Origin: Acidobacteriota bacterium
GTDB lineage: Bacteria; Acidobacteriota; UBA6911; JACQSX01
Length of the DNA: 14,643 nucleotides
Assembly: GCA_016199665.1 (NCBI GenBank)
Contig: JACQGG010000133.1
Span: 1-14,643, forward strand
Reading direction: 5' to 3'
Shown here piece by piece: positions 1 through 5,819 of this stretch. The position numbers were made by a program, and so were the translations under genes. The notes under the pieces were generated by a model, which was not told where the DNA came from, ran no database searches, and saw only the letters and a list, made by a program, of their open reading frames with translations. Every line of letters starts with the position of its first letter. Within the stretch, counting starts at the first letter, position 1.

Positions 1-1019
1 ATGATTTGGATTTCTCGCTCCAGCCTCTCCTGATAGGCAGCAATCGGGTTGGCCAACCTGCCTTGCCGCTCAAGCTGCCTCCAGCCGGGGAGACGTTCCT
101 CAAACCCCCTGCGGGCGACATTCTCGAAATAGCTCTCGACGGTGTAACCCGGCGGAACCTCGAAGTGAGGCAATAAAGTTTTCCCCTTCTCGAAGCGGAA
201 ATTACAACGCTCGGCAACCTCACGCGTTCGCAGCAGGGCGTCTTTGACCTGGCCAAAGGAGACTTGCATTTCCTGGTAGGACTTCAGGTAAAACTGCTGC
301 GGGACGTATTTCATCCGGTCGGTATCGTTGACGGTCTTGCCCGTCTGGATGCAAAGCAGCACGTCATGGGCGAACGAGTCCTCCCGATTGATGTAATGGC
401 AGTCGTTTGTGGCAATCAAGGGCGCGCCGATCTTTCTTGACAGGTTCAGCAGTTCTGCGTTGACCTTGTGCTGCGCATCCAGGCCGTGATCCTGCAGCTC
501 CAGATAAAAGTTTTCCTTGCCGAGGATCTCCTGCAGGCGGCCGGCCTCTCCTGCGGCGTTGTCCAGGTCGTCACGCAGGAGATGGGAAGCAATCGATCCC
601 TTCAGGCAGGCGCTCAAGCCGATCAGCCCTTGGCTGTGCCGCGCGAGAAGCTCCAGGTCAATGCGCGGCTTGTAGTAGAAGCCTTCGACGAAACCGCAGG
701 ACACAAGCTTGACCAGATTGTGATATCCGGTCGCGTCTTTGGACAGCAAGACCAGGTGGTTGCTGTTGTCGGAGCGGCCGTTTCTGCTGCGGTGCCCCTC
801 CCGCGCGACATACACCTCGCAGCCGATGATCGGGTTGATCCCCGCATCCAGGGCGGCATCGTGGAATTCGACGGCGCCGAAAAGATTCCCGTGATCGGTA
901 ATGGCCAGTGAATCCATTTCGAGCTGTCGGGCCCGTTCCATCAGAGCGCTGATCTTGCAGGCCCCATCCAGCAGGCTATAGTCGGAATGGAGGTGAAGGT
1001 GAACAAAATCACTCTTCAT
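1..1019 (-). CDS. dnaE: DNA polymerase III subunit alpha, N-terminal part (cut by window edge)
   Basis: This is the catalytic subunit of the replicative DNA polymerase. Reading the minus strand from the ATG at 1019-1017 gives 339 uninterrupted codons to the window edge, so the C-terminal two thirds or more is missing and no stop is seen. The N-terminal PHP domain is clear. It shows the HxHxH motif (HLHLHSD, residues 7-13), SLLDG, ITDHG with Asp42-His43, then GCEVYV (67-72), NHLVLL, YYKPRID and a later ATNDCHY segment, in the order known for DnaE. The polymerase palm lies outside the window. The gene sits 150 bp downstream of guaA in the same direction and may be read from the same transcript. 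No strong ribosome-binding site precedes the ATG; only a GGCGG about 6 nt upstream is visible, and it lies in a possible hairpin. DnaE is more likely than PolC because the PHP domain is at the extreme N-terminus with no exonuclease insert. Confidence 0.95.
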   Translation of the reverse strand, partial: MKSDFVHLHLHSDYSLLDGACKISALMERARQLEMDSLAITDHGNLFGAVEFHDAALDAGINPIIGCEVYVAREGHRSRNGRSDNSNHLVLLSKDATGYHNLVKLVSCGFVEGFYYKPRIDLELLARHSQGLIGLSACLKGSIASHLLRDDLDNAAGEAGRLQEILGKENFYLELQDHGLDAQHKVNAELLNLSRKIGAPLIATNDCHYINREDSFAHDVLLCIQTGKTVNDTDRMKYVPQQFYLKSYQEMQVSFGQVKDALLRTREVAERCNFRFEKGKTLLPHFEVPPGYTVESYFENVARRGFEERLPGWRQLERQGRLANPIAAYQERLEREIQI

Positions 1020-1025
1020 GACGAC

Positions 1026-1044
1026 CCGCCGCGAAGTGTGGCGG
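1026..1044 (-). promoter_or_regulatory. Small hairpin just upstream of the dnaE start
   Basis: CCGCC (1026-1030) and GGCGG (1040-1044) form a 5-bp GC stem with a 9-nt loop. On the dnaE-sense strand the GGCGG of the hairpin is the only purine-rich stretch near the start codon, ending 6 nt before the ATG at 1019. Pairing could limit ribosome access. The stem is short and could be chance in GC-rich DNA. Confidence 0.25.
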
Positions 1045-1083
1045 CCGGATGCGGCGCGGGACAACCCATCGCGGCCAAACCCT

Positions 1084-1173
1084 CATTCCGCATTCCGCAC
1101 TCCACACTCCGCATTCGCTTCATCGACGAAGTCCCTCGATCATTCCACATTCCGCACTCCGCACTCGCTTCAT
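1084..1173. repeat. Two clusters of a CAYTCCR heptamer repeat between guaA and dnaE
   Basis: Positions 1084-1123 hold four head-to-tail heptamers (CATTCCG, CATTCCG, CACTCCA, CACTCCG) followed by CATTCGCTTCAT. Positions 1141-1173 hold three (CATTCCA, CATTCCG, CACTCCG) followed by CACTCGCTTCAT. The two clusters therefore share both unit and tail, and are separated by 17 bp containing the near-palindrome CTTCATCGACGAAG (1118-1131). The second cluster overlaps the guaA stop codon (1172-1170). On the guaA transcript the unit reads as GGAGTGC or GGAATGC. The pattern looks like an extragenic short-repeat family; its function is unknown. Confidence 0.8.
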
Positions 1174-2711
1174 TCCCACTCAATCGTGCTCGGAGGTTTT
1201 GAACTGACATCGTAGACTACGCGATTGACGCCGCGCACTTCGTTGACGATGCGGCTGGAGATGCGGGACAACAATCCATGGGGAAGGTCGACCCAGTCGG
1301 CCGTCATTCCGTCCTGGCTGTGCACGGCTCGAACGGCGACGACGTTCTCATAGGTGCGTCCGTCGCCCATGACTCCCACGCTGCTGATGGGAAGCAGCAC
1401 GGCAAAGGACTGCCAGATTTGCTGGTACAGGCCGGCGGCGCGGATTTCCTCCTCCACAATCTTGTCGGCCCGTCGAAGCACGCCGAGCCGTTCTTCCGAG
1501 ACAGGTCCCAAGATCCGCACCGCCAGCCCGGGACCTGGAAAGGGCTGCCGTTGGATGAGCTCTGGATCCAGGCCGAGCTCTTGCCCCACCCGGCGCACCT
1601 CATCCTTGAACAACTCGCGCAGCGGCTCCACCAGCTTCAAATGCATCTGCTCGGGAAGTCCCCCCACGTTGTGGTGTGTTTTGATCACCGCGGATGGGCC
1701 CTTGACGGAAACCGATTCGATCACGTCCGGATACAACGTCCCTTGAACCAGGAATTCGATCGGGCCCAAAGATTGGGCTTCCCGTTCAAAAATTCGAATG
1801 AACTCCGCTCCTATTATTTTCCGCTTTCGTTCCGGCTCGGAGACCCCATCCAGTTGCGAAAGGAATTCCTGCCGGGCATTTACACCGACGACGTTGAGGT
1901 GCAGGGTGTCCCGGAAGCGCTGCATGACTTCATCGTACTCGCCTTGACGCAACAGGCCATTGTCAACAAAAATACAGGTCAGCCGCTTGCCGACAGCGCG
2001 ATCCACCAGCGTGGCGGCCACGGTGGAGTCAACCCCTCCACTGAGCGCACAAACCGCGTGCCCACCCTGCATTTGCATCTTGACCTGGGCCACGGCGGTA
2101 TCGATGAACGATCCCATGGTCCAGTCGCCACGACAGCCGCAGATCTTGAAAACGAAATTTCGCAGTATCCGCGAGCCGTGCTCGGTATGCGCGACTTCGG
2201 GATGAAACTGGATGCCGTAAAACGGGAGATTTCCATGCTGGATGGCGGAGATTACCTTGCCGGTTGTCGCCACCGCCTGGAAGGCTGGCGGGAGGATCTC
2301 CACATGGTCTCCATGGCTCATCCAAACCTGGAATTCGCCGGGGAGCTCCTGAAAAAGGGGGCACTCGCGCTGCAGTTTCAGGCTGGCGCGGCCGTACTCG
2401 CGCCCAGACCCGGAGATGACCTGTCCGCCGAGCTGCTGGACCATCCACTGGAGTCCGTAGCAGATTCCGAGCACCGGAGTCGTTCCTGCAAACAGGCGGG
2501 GATCTCCCCGGGGAGCGGTCGGCTCATACACCGAATCGGGTCCGCCAGAGAGGACGTATCCCCTCACGTTTCTCTCTTTGAAGGCCTCCAGCGGGCTGTT
2601 GTAAGGGTGGATTTCGCTGTAGACTCCGGCTTCACGAATCCGCCGGGCAATGAGCTGCGTGTACTGGGCTCCAAAGTCCAGGATAATGATTGTCTCGTGC
2701 ACGCCGCCCAT
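1170..2711 (-). CDS. guaA: GMP synthase (glutamine-hydrolysing)
   Basis: GuaA converts XMP, ATP and glutamine to GMP in cytosolic purine synthesis. The 513-residue protein is of normal length and complete. The N-terminal class I glutamine amidotransferase domain carries GICYGLQ with nucleophile Cys84, and His170/Glu172 in FHPEV. The ATP-pyrophosphatase domain carries the P-loop SGGVDS (224-229) and VDNGLLR. The C-terminal dimerisation domain has QPFPGPGLAVR (389-399) and ends with the typical TIEWE. The start used is ATG at 2711-2709; a GTG three codons later (2702-2700, VHETIII) is an alternative. No Shine-Dalgarno sequence precedes the ATG, and a -10-like hexamer lies only 9 nt upstream, so the message may be leaderless. 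The gene is divergent from the membrane protein at 2964 and its stop overlaps a heptamer repeat cluster. dnaE follows in the same direction. Confidence 0.98.
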   Translation of the reverse strand: MGGVHETIIILDFGAQYTQLIARRIREAGVYSEIHPYNSPLEAFKERNVRGYVLSGGPDSVYEPTAPRGDPRLFAGTTPVLGICYGLQWMVQQLGGQVISGSGREYGRASLKLQRECPLFQELPGEFQVWMSHGDHVEILPPAFQAVATTGKVISAIQHGNLPFYGIQFHPEVAHTEHGSRILRNFVFKICGCRGDWTMGSFIDTAVAQVKMQMQGGHAVCALSGGVDSTVAATLVDRAVGKRLTCIFVDNGLLRQGEYDEVMQRFRDTLHLNVVGVNARQEFLSQLDGVSEPERKRKIIGAEFIRIFEREAQSLGPIEFLVQGTLYPDVIESVSVKGPSAVIKTHHNVGGLPEQMHLKLVEPLRELFKDEVRRVGQELGLDPELIQRQPFPGPGLAVRILGPVSEERLGVLRRADKIVEEEIRAAGLYQQIWQSFAVLLPISSVGVMGDGRTYENVVAVRAVHSQDGMTADWVDLPHGLLSRISSRIVNEVRGVNRVVYDVSSKPPSTIEWE

Positions 2712-2720
2712 TTACCGGCG

Positions 2721-2749
2721 AGTATACCAACCTTCCACGCGAATTGTAA
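2721..2749 (-). promoter_or_regulatory. Candidate sigma70-like promoter of guaA
   Basis: On the minus strand TTACAA (2749-2744), a 17-bp spacer and TATACT (2726-2721) precede guaA. The -10 matches consensus at five of six positions and the -35 at three of six, with ideal spacing. Transcription would start about 7 nt beyond the -10, at about 2714, leaving almost no leader before the ATG at 2711. Confidence 0.5.
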
Positions 2750-2762
2750 GCGGAGGATTCGA

Positions 2763-2830
2763 GGTTAAAGTGTAATATAGGTGAATTAGTGTAAATACTT
2801 TAAAACAAATAGAAAAATAAGTAACAGTGG
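2763..2830. promoter_or_regulatory. AT-rich island with helically phased repeats in the guaA / membrane-protein spacer
   Basis: This stretch is strikingly AT-rich against GC-rich surroundings. AT cores recur about every 10 bp (TTAAA, AATATA, AATTA, AAATA, TTTAAAA, AAATA, AAAAATAA). AGTGTAA occurs at 2769-2775 and again at 2788-2794, with a related AGGTGAA at 2779-2785 between them. Such phasing is typical of bent DNA, UP elements or repeated protein sites. It could serve guaA, the downstream membrane protein or both. I could not settle on a plus-strand -35/-10 pair. Confidence 0.4.
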
Positions 2831-2912
2831 GGTCCATGTTTTCCAGTGAGAAGATGACTTTCAGGAAGAATCGCTACCGGAACCATCGGGCATGAGAACG
2901 CGTGAAGAAAAC

Positions 2913-2943
2913 CAGGTCCGTTTCCAGGTGACATCGGACCCTG
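2913..2943 (+). promoter_or_regulatory. Hairpin in the spacer upstream of the YdjM-like gene
   Basis: GGTCCG (2915-2920) and CGGACC (2935-2940) are perfect inverted arms around a 14-nt loop. Adding CAG/CTG with one bulged C extends the pairing outward to 2913 and 2943. It ends 20 nt before the ATG at 2964. It could be a leader hairpin or an operator dyad. Apart from this and the AT-rich island, the 2831-2963 spacer shows no gene. Confidence 0.3.
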
Positions 2944-2963
2944 CCACGCGGTAATTAGTGTCG

Positions 2964-4205
2964 ATGGATAATGTAACCCACTCCCTGTTGGCGGTGGTCC
3001 TGGCGCATTCGGGTTTGAACCGGGGGCTCGACTCAGCAGACATGGCGCTTGCCGAGGCCCCCGCGCCCCAGGAGTTCCGGCGTGCGCCCGCCCATGGGTC
3101 GACCGCTCCTGCCGTGACCATGCTGCTCATTGTGGCTTCCAACGCCCCCGATATCGATGCCGTCGCAGCGTTGTTTGGACGTCTCAGCTACCTGGAGCAC
3201 CACCGCGGGTATACCCATACGTACTGGGGGATCCTCCTTCTCGCCCTCGTCCTGCCTCTGCCGTTTCTGATCTGGAACAGGTCGGTTCGAAGCGCCGGCC
3301 TTTCCAAGTTCAACAAGTATGGTTTGCTCCTCCTGGTGGCGCTGCTGGGCACCTTCAGCCACCTGCTTGTCGACTTTACCAACGCCTATGGAATTCGGCC
3401 CTCGCGCCCCTTCAGCCAGCGCTGGCTCTATGGGGATTTTATCCCGATCATCGATCCGTGGATTTATTTGATTCTGGGGAGCGCCGCCTTTCTGATTACG
3501 TCGCGCGGCCGGCTCCGTTTGTTTGTCTGGACGCTGGGAATCGCAGCAGCGTCCATGGCTGTCCTGTCATTTGGGCGGCAGTGGGAGCCGGACCCGATGA
3601 GCCTGACACGCGGGGTCTGGTTTGCGGTGCTGGTTGCGGTGTTGCTCGTATGGAAGATTGCGGGCCGGCGCCTGCAAGAATTCTCCCGGCTGTTGGCCAT
3701 GGGATCCATGGCGCTTCTGTCCGGATATTGCATGTTTTGCTGGTACCTGCACGATTGGGCGGTTGGCCGCGTCAAGGCGGAGTTTGTGCCGGCAATCTCA
3801 ATCCGCGCCGCCGACGCCCAAGGGCGGGTTGCAGCTTACGCAGTTCCGGGAAATCCGCTCCTCTGGAGATTCGTGGTGGACACTCCCGACCTCTACTACT
3901 CCGGCTTTCTGGAGCCGGTTGGGAGGCGCACTTATTCCGTCGAGGCGATTTCCAAGAACTTCCGCGGCCTCGCGTTCCGGCGGGCAATGGAAACATGCTC
4001 CGGACAGGTGATGATGCGTTTTGCCCGGTTTCCTTATGTGCGGTATCAGCCGGATCCGGAGGGGTGGGTGGTCACCCTGAGCGACCTGCGGTTTGCGCCT
4101 CCCCTGCGGCCCGACGGATTTGGCTCCGAATTCATTCACTTCGATTGGGAGTGGCGGGAGCGCCCCAAGATGCGCCCCTTGTGTCCTTGGTCGGAAAATT
4201 TCTGA
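2964..4205 (+). CDS. YdjM/YfhP-family membrane protein (metal-dependent hydrolase annotation)
   Basis: This 413-residue integral membrane protein belongs to the family usually annotated as membrane-bound metal-dependent hydrolase; no substrate is established. Family motifs appear in order: MDNVTHSL at the N-terminus (His6), SNAPDID (59-65), HHRGYTHT (79-86), SHLLVDFTNAYGIR (132-145) and GDFIPIIDPW (157-166). About six hydrophobic segments follow from about residue 87 to 262, for example 87-104, 119-137, 186-204, 216-232 and 244-262. Two things are unusual: an Ala/Pro-rich insert of roughly 30 residues (21-50) between the first motif and SNAPDID, and a soluble tail of about 150 residues after the last membrane segment, with LYYSGFLEPV and repeated aromatic residues. 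The ATG at 2964 is chosen because it gives the family's MDNxTHS start; a GTG two codons earlier (2958) is possible. The gene is monocistronic and convergent with the next one. Confidence 0.8.
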   Translation: MDNVTHSLLAVVLAHSGLNRGLDSADMALAEAPAPQEFRRAPAHGSTAPAVTMLLIVASNAPDIDAVAALFGRLSYLEHHRGYTHTYWGILLLALVLPLPFLIWNRSVRSAGLSKFNKYGLLLLVALLGTFSHLLVDFTNAYGIRPSRPFSQRWLYGDFIPIIDPWIYLILGSAAFLITSRGRLRLFVWTLGIAAASMAVLSFGRQWEPDPMSLTRGVWFAVLVAVLLVWKIAGRRLQEFSRLLAMGSMALLSGYCMFCWYLHDWAVGRVKAEFVPAISIRAADAQGRVAAYAVPGNPLLWRFVVDTPDLYYSGFLEPVGRRTYSVEAISKNFRGLAFRRAMETCSGQVMMRFARFPYVRYQPDPEGWVVTLSDLRFAPPLRPDGFGSEFIHFDWEWRERPKMRPLCPWSENF

Positions 4206-4207
4206 AA

Positions 4208-4229
4208 CGTCAGACTTTCAAGTTTGACG
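4208..4229. terminator. Hairpin between convergent genes, possible bidirectional terminator
   Basis: CGTCAGACTT (4208-4217) pairs with AAGTTTGACG (4220-4229): nine Watson-Crick pairs and one G-U, with a 2-nt gap that would open to a 4-nt loop. It lies 2 nt after the membrane-protein stop codon and 8 nt after the end of the opposing PHP gene. No T-run follows on either strand, so it is not a textbook intrinsic terminator, but the site and symmetry fit a shared transcript end. Confidence 0.5.
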
Positions 4230-4237
4230 CGGTACCC

Positions 4238-4954
4238 TTAGAACAGGCGATCCGGGGCCGCGGTGCAGGGCGGCGCTGGATCAGGTTCCCTGCGGCGCCA
4301 GCCGCTCAGGAAGACCTGCCCCACAAAGAGGCCGGCCCGGCACAAAGAGAGCGGCGCGGTCTCAATCTGGACTCGACCGTCTCGAATCGCACGGCAGATT
4401 GATTTCACCTCGGGTTCGGCGTCCACGCATGTATAGGTCTGGCCCAGTTGCGCCAGCCGATGAACGTCCGAGTTTCCAACCACGGTCTTGCCATGCTTTC
4501 GGGCCCACCGCAGAGCCGCCCGGTTGAAATCGACCGCCCGCGTGTACAAATGGTTAAACTCGACTGCGTCAAAGAGATCCGGATGGCGATCCATCCATTC
4601 CCGCAGGCAGGTTTTGAACGGAAAAAAAGGGTGCGGCGCGATGACCAGGCCGTCGCACTGTTGTTTTAGCGCAGCGATCTCTTGGAACGTCTGCACTCGC
4701 TCTGCCGATGCGGGAAAGTTGATCAGCAGCACGTGCCGGCCCCCGATGCTTCGTTCGATGCCCGGGATCAGAAGCAGGCCCCGGTCGCGGGCATAAGCGG
4801 CCAAATCGGGAGAGTCCAACTGCTTGTCATGAAGCGTAATCGCCAGGGCGTGAAAACCCAGCTCGCTGGCGCGGTCGACAAGCTGAAATGCGGTGTGTGG
4901 AATCCTGTCGTTGGGATCCTCTGACGTGTGGGCGTGTAGTTCTACCTTGAGCAT
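4238..4954 (-). CDS. PHP-domain metal-dependent phosphoesterase
   Basis: The 238-residue protein is a stand-alone PHP-domain enzyme, probably a cytosolic metal-dependent phosphoesterase of unknown substrate. The ATG at 4954-4952 is chosen because it gives MLKVELHAHTSEDP, with His7 and His9 of the HxH motif at the usual place. A longer reading from an ATG at 5002 would add 16 residues unlike the family. Metal-ligand candidates continue with ITLHD (39-43), PGIE (Glu66), APHPF (His108), EFNH (Glu133) and GNSDVHR (Asp163, His165). In many PHP proteins the second motif reads TDH; here Leu41 replaces the Asp, while His42 and Asp43 remain. The last 25 residues or so are Arg/Pro-rich and look disordered. 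The upstream secreted-protein gene ends 62 nt away in the same direction, so the two are probably co-transcribed. The shared PHP fold with dnaE at 1-1019 is likely coincidental. Confidence 0.85.
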   Translation of the reverse strand: MLKVELHAHTSEDPNDRIPHTAFQLVDRASELGFHALAITLHDKQLDSPDLAAYARDRGLLLIPGIERSIGGRHVLLINFPASAERVQTFQEIAALKQQCDGLVIAPHPFFPFKTCLREWMDRHPDLFDAVEFNHLYTRAVDFNRAALRWARKHGKTVVGNSDVHRLAQLGQTYTCVDAEPEVKSICRAIRDGRVQIETAPLSLCRAGLFVGQVFLSGWRRREPDPAPPCTAAPDRLF

Positions 4955-5016
4955 TGTTTCGCGAAAATCAGGCGAGTAAAAGCCGCCACAAAACGGGCCC
5001 ATCCGTCAGGGTAAGT

Positions 5017-5445
5017 CTAAGGCAACTGGATGTTTACCTTCTCGATCTTCTGGGCGCAGAAGCCGTCTTTTTTTGAACAGAAAAAGTAGGTAAACCGCGC
5101 TTGAAGCCCCGGCCGGCGATCCACGGTCGCTGACACCGGTCCCATTTCCCCGTAGTAACGCGGATCGCGGGCCTTGCGCACGTTGACCGGAACCAACTGC
5201 GCGGGTAAAAGAGAAGCTTCTCCTGAGACAACATCGACCTTCGGTTTGGGCACCAGGTTGATGTCGTATTTCGGGTTGAGCTCAAAGGCGCATGTGAGCG
5301 ATATCCTGCCGGTACTGGCCGGTCTTGCGTCACACTGAAACTTCAAGGGATTGTGCACAGCGCGCCCGCCGGCGGGCGGAGCGTTCTGACCGGCCAGCAG
5401 GGAAGCGGTCAGAATGATTATCAGGCTCGACCCGAGCGTCCTCAT
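5017..5445 (-). CDS. Small secreted protein with C-x6-C motif, function unknown
   Basis: I do not recognise a named family with confidence. The 142-residue product starts with a signal peptide: MRTLG, a hydrophobic core at about residues 6-18, and a likely signal peptidase I site near GQNA (19-22). There is no lipobox Cys. The mature part has four cysteines (38, 52, 123, 130). The end, FFCSKKDGFCAQKIEKVNI, with C-x6-C, resembles the C-terminal part of DsbD-alpha-like or redox-associated periplasmic domains; this is resemblance only. An upstream in-frame TTG at 5481 is rejected as the start because it falls on the apparent -35 box of the promoter. The ATG at 5445 gives a proper signal peptide and lies 7 nt after the -10. 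The downstream PHP gene is probably in the same transcript. Confidence 0.7.
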   Translation of the reverse strand: MRTLGSSLIIILTASLLAGQNAPPAGGRAVHNPLKFQCDARPASTGRISLTCAFELNPKYDINLVPKPKVDVVSGEASLLPAQLVPVNVRKARDPRYYGEMGPVSATVDRRPGLQARFTYFFCSKKDGFCAQKIEKVNIQLP

Positions 5446-5452
5446 GGCTTTG

Positions 5453-5481
5453 AGTATAGTTTTTTTCGAGTCCCGGCTCAA
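5453..5481 (-). promoter_or_regulatory. Sigma70-like promoter of the small secreted protein
   Basis: On the minus strand TTGAGC (5481-5476), a 17-bp spacer and TATACT (5458-5453) form a good sigma70-type promoter: four of six and five of six consensus positions. The predicted start point falls at or within a few bases of the ATG at 5445, implying a leaderless message. Confidence 0.6.
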
Positions 5482-5488
5482 GGATGTA

Positions 5489-5508
5489 CTTGAAGTTCCT
5501 TGAAGTTC
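5489..5508. repeat. Perfect 10-bp tandem repeat upstream of a -35 box
   Basis: CTTGAAGTTC is present twice head to tail (5489-5498 and 5499-5508). On the minus strand it reads GAACTTCAAG twice and ends 7 nt before the -35 at 5481. Each copy includes the dyad GAAnTTC. The period is one helical turn, and the site spans roughly -43 to -62 from the predicted start, as expected of an activator site. Confidence 0.6.
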
Positions 5509-5554
5509 AGGCAGTTCGACTCGGGCCCAGTGCGCTAAGGCGCCCCGCCTGCCT

Positions 5555-5677
5555 CGGAACCGCGACGGTTACGGGAGCGGCGGGGGGAATGAGAGTCGGC
5601 TACTCCCCAAGGTTTTGCGCAAAGTTGCACCGGATGAGCGACAGTCCCCCCGCCGCTCCCTGACGGTCGCGGTTCGG
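5555..5677. repeat. 123-bp imperfect palindrome, REP/MITE-like element
   Basis: The left arm (5555-5591) begins CGGAACCGCGACGG and the right arm (5642-5677) ends CCGTCAGG-like in reverse complement, finishing GTCGCGGTTCGG. The arms pair over about 36 bp with four mismatches and one gap, including a perfect GGGAGCGGCGGGGGGA block. The 50-nt centre contains the perfect palindrome TTTGCGCAAA (5614-5623). There is no ORF of note and no transposase. The element sits between the divergent secreted-protein and msbA promoters. It looks like a dispersed non-coding repeat, and its RNA would fold into a long hairpin. Confidence 0.75.
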
Positions 5678-5804
5678 TTGGCTTGTTGCTCCCCCCGGTA
5701 GGCGGCCCGGATCGACCTGCCTCAATGGCTGCCGCATTTGCTAAGACGAGCGCCCAGTATCCGCATTCGCCGTAATTAGGGAGGGGAACCTTCAGTAAAA
5801 GCGG

Positions 5805-5810
5805 TATAAT
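5805..5810 (+). promoter_or_regulatory. -10 element (TATAAT) of the msbA operon
   Basis: A perfect TATAAT lies 9 nt before the msbA ATG. No good -35 is found at 16-18 bp, and the TG of an extended -10 is absent, so strength is uncertain. A start 7 nt downstream would leave a leader of 2-3 nt at most. Confidence 0.5.
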
Positions 5811-5819
5811 CGCCGGCGC

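Noticed and set aside
1084..1173. The heptamer clusters as a CRISPR array
   Set aside because: Units are 7 bp with no unique spacers and no cas genes nearby.
1278..2768. A 496-codon open frame on the plus strand opposite guaA
   Set aside because: It lies antisense to a gene with all GMP synthase motifs and its product has no recognisable motif; long shadow frames are expected in GC-rich DNA.
3458..4402. A second plus-strand frame of 314 codons inside the membrane-protein gene
   Set aside because: The frame carrying MDNVTHSL, HHRGYTHT and the membrane segments is clearly the coding one; the other has a low-complexity product and runs past the hairpin into the convergent gene.
4952..5002. The upstream ATG at 5002 as the start of the PHP protein
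   Set aside because: It adds 16 residues before the conserved MLKVELHAHT start that do not fit the family, and no ribosome-binding site favours it.
5555..5677. The palindrome as an intrinsic terminator for a neighbouring gene
   Set aside because: Both flanking genes point away from it, so neither needs a terminator here; there is no T-run and the centre is 50 nt long.
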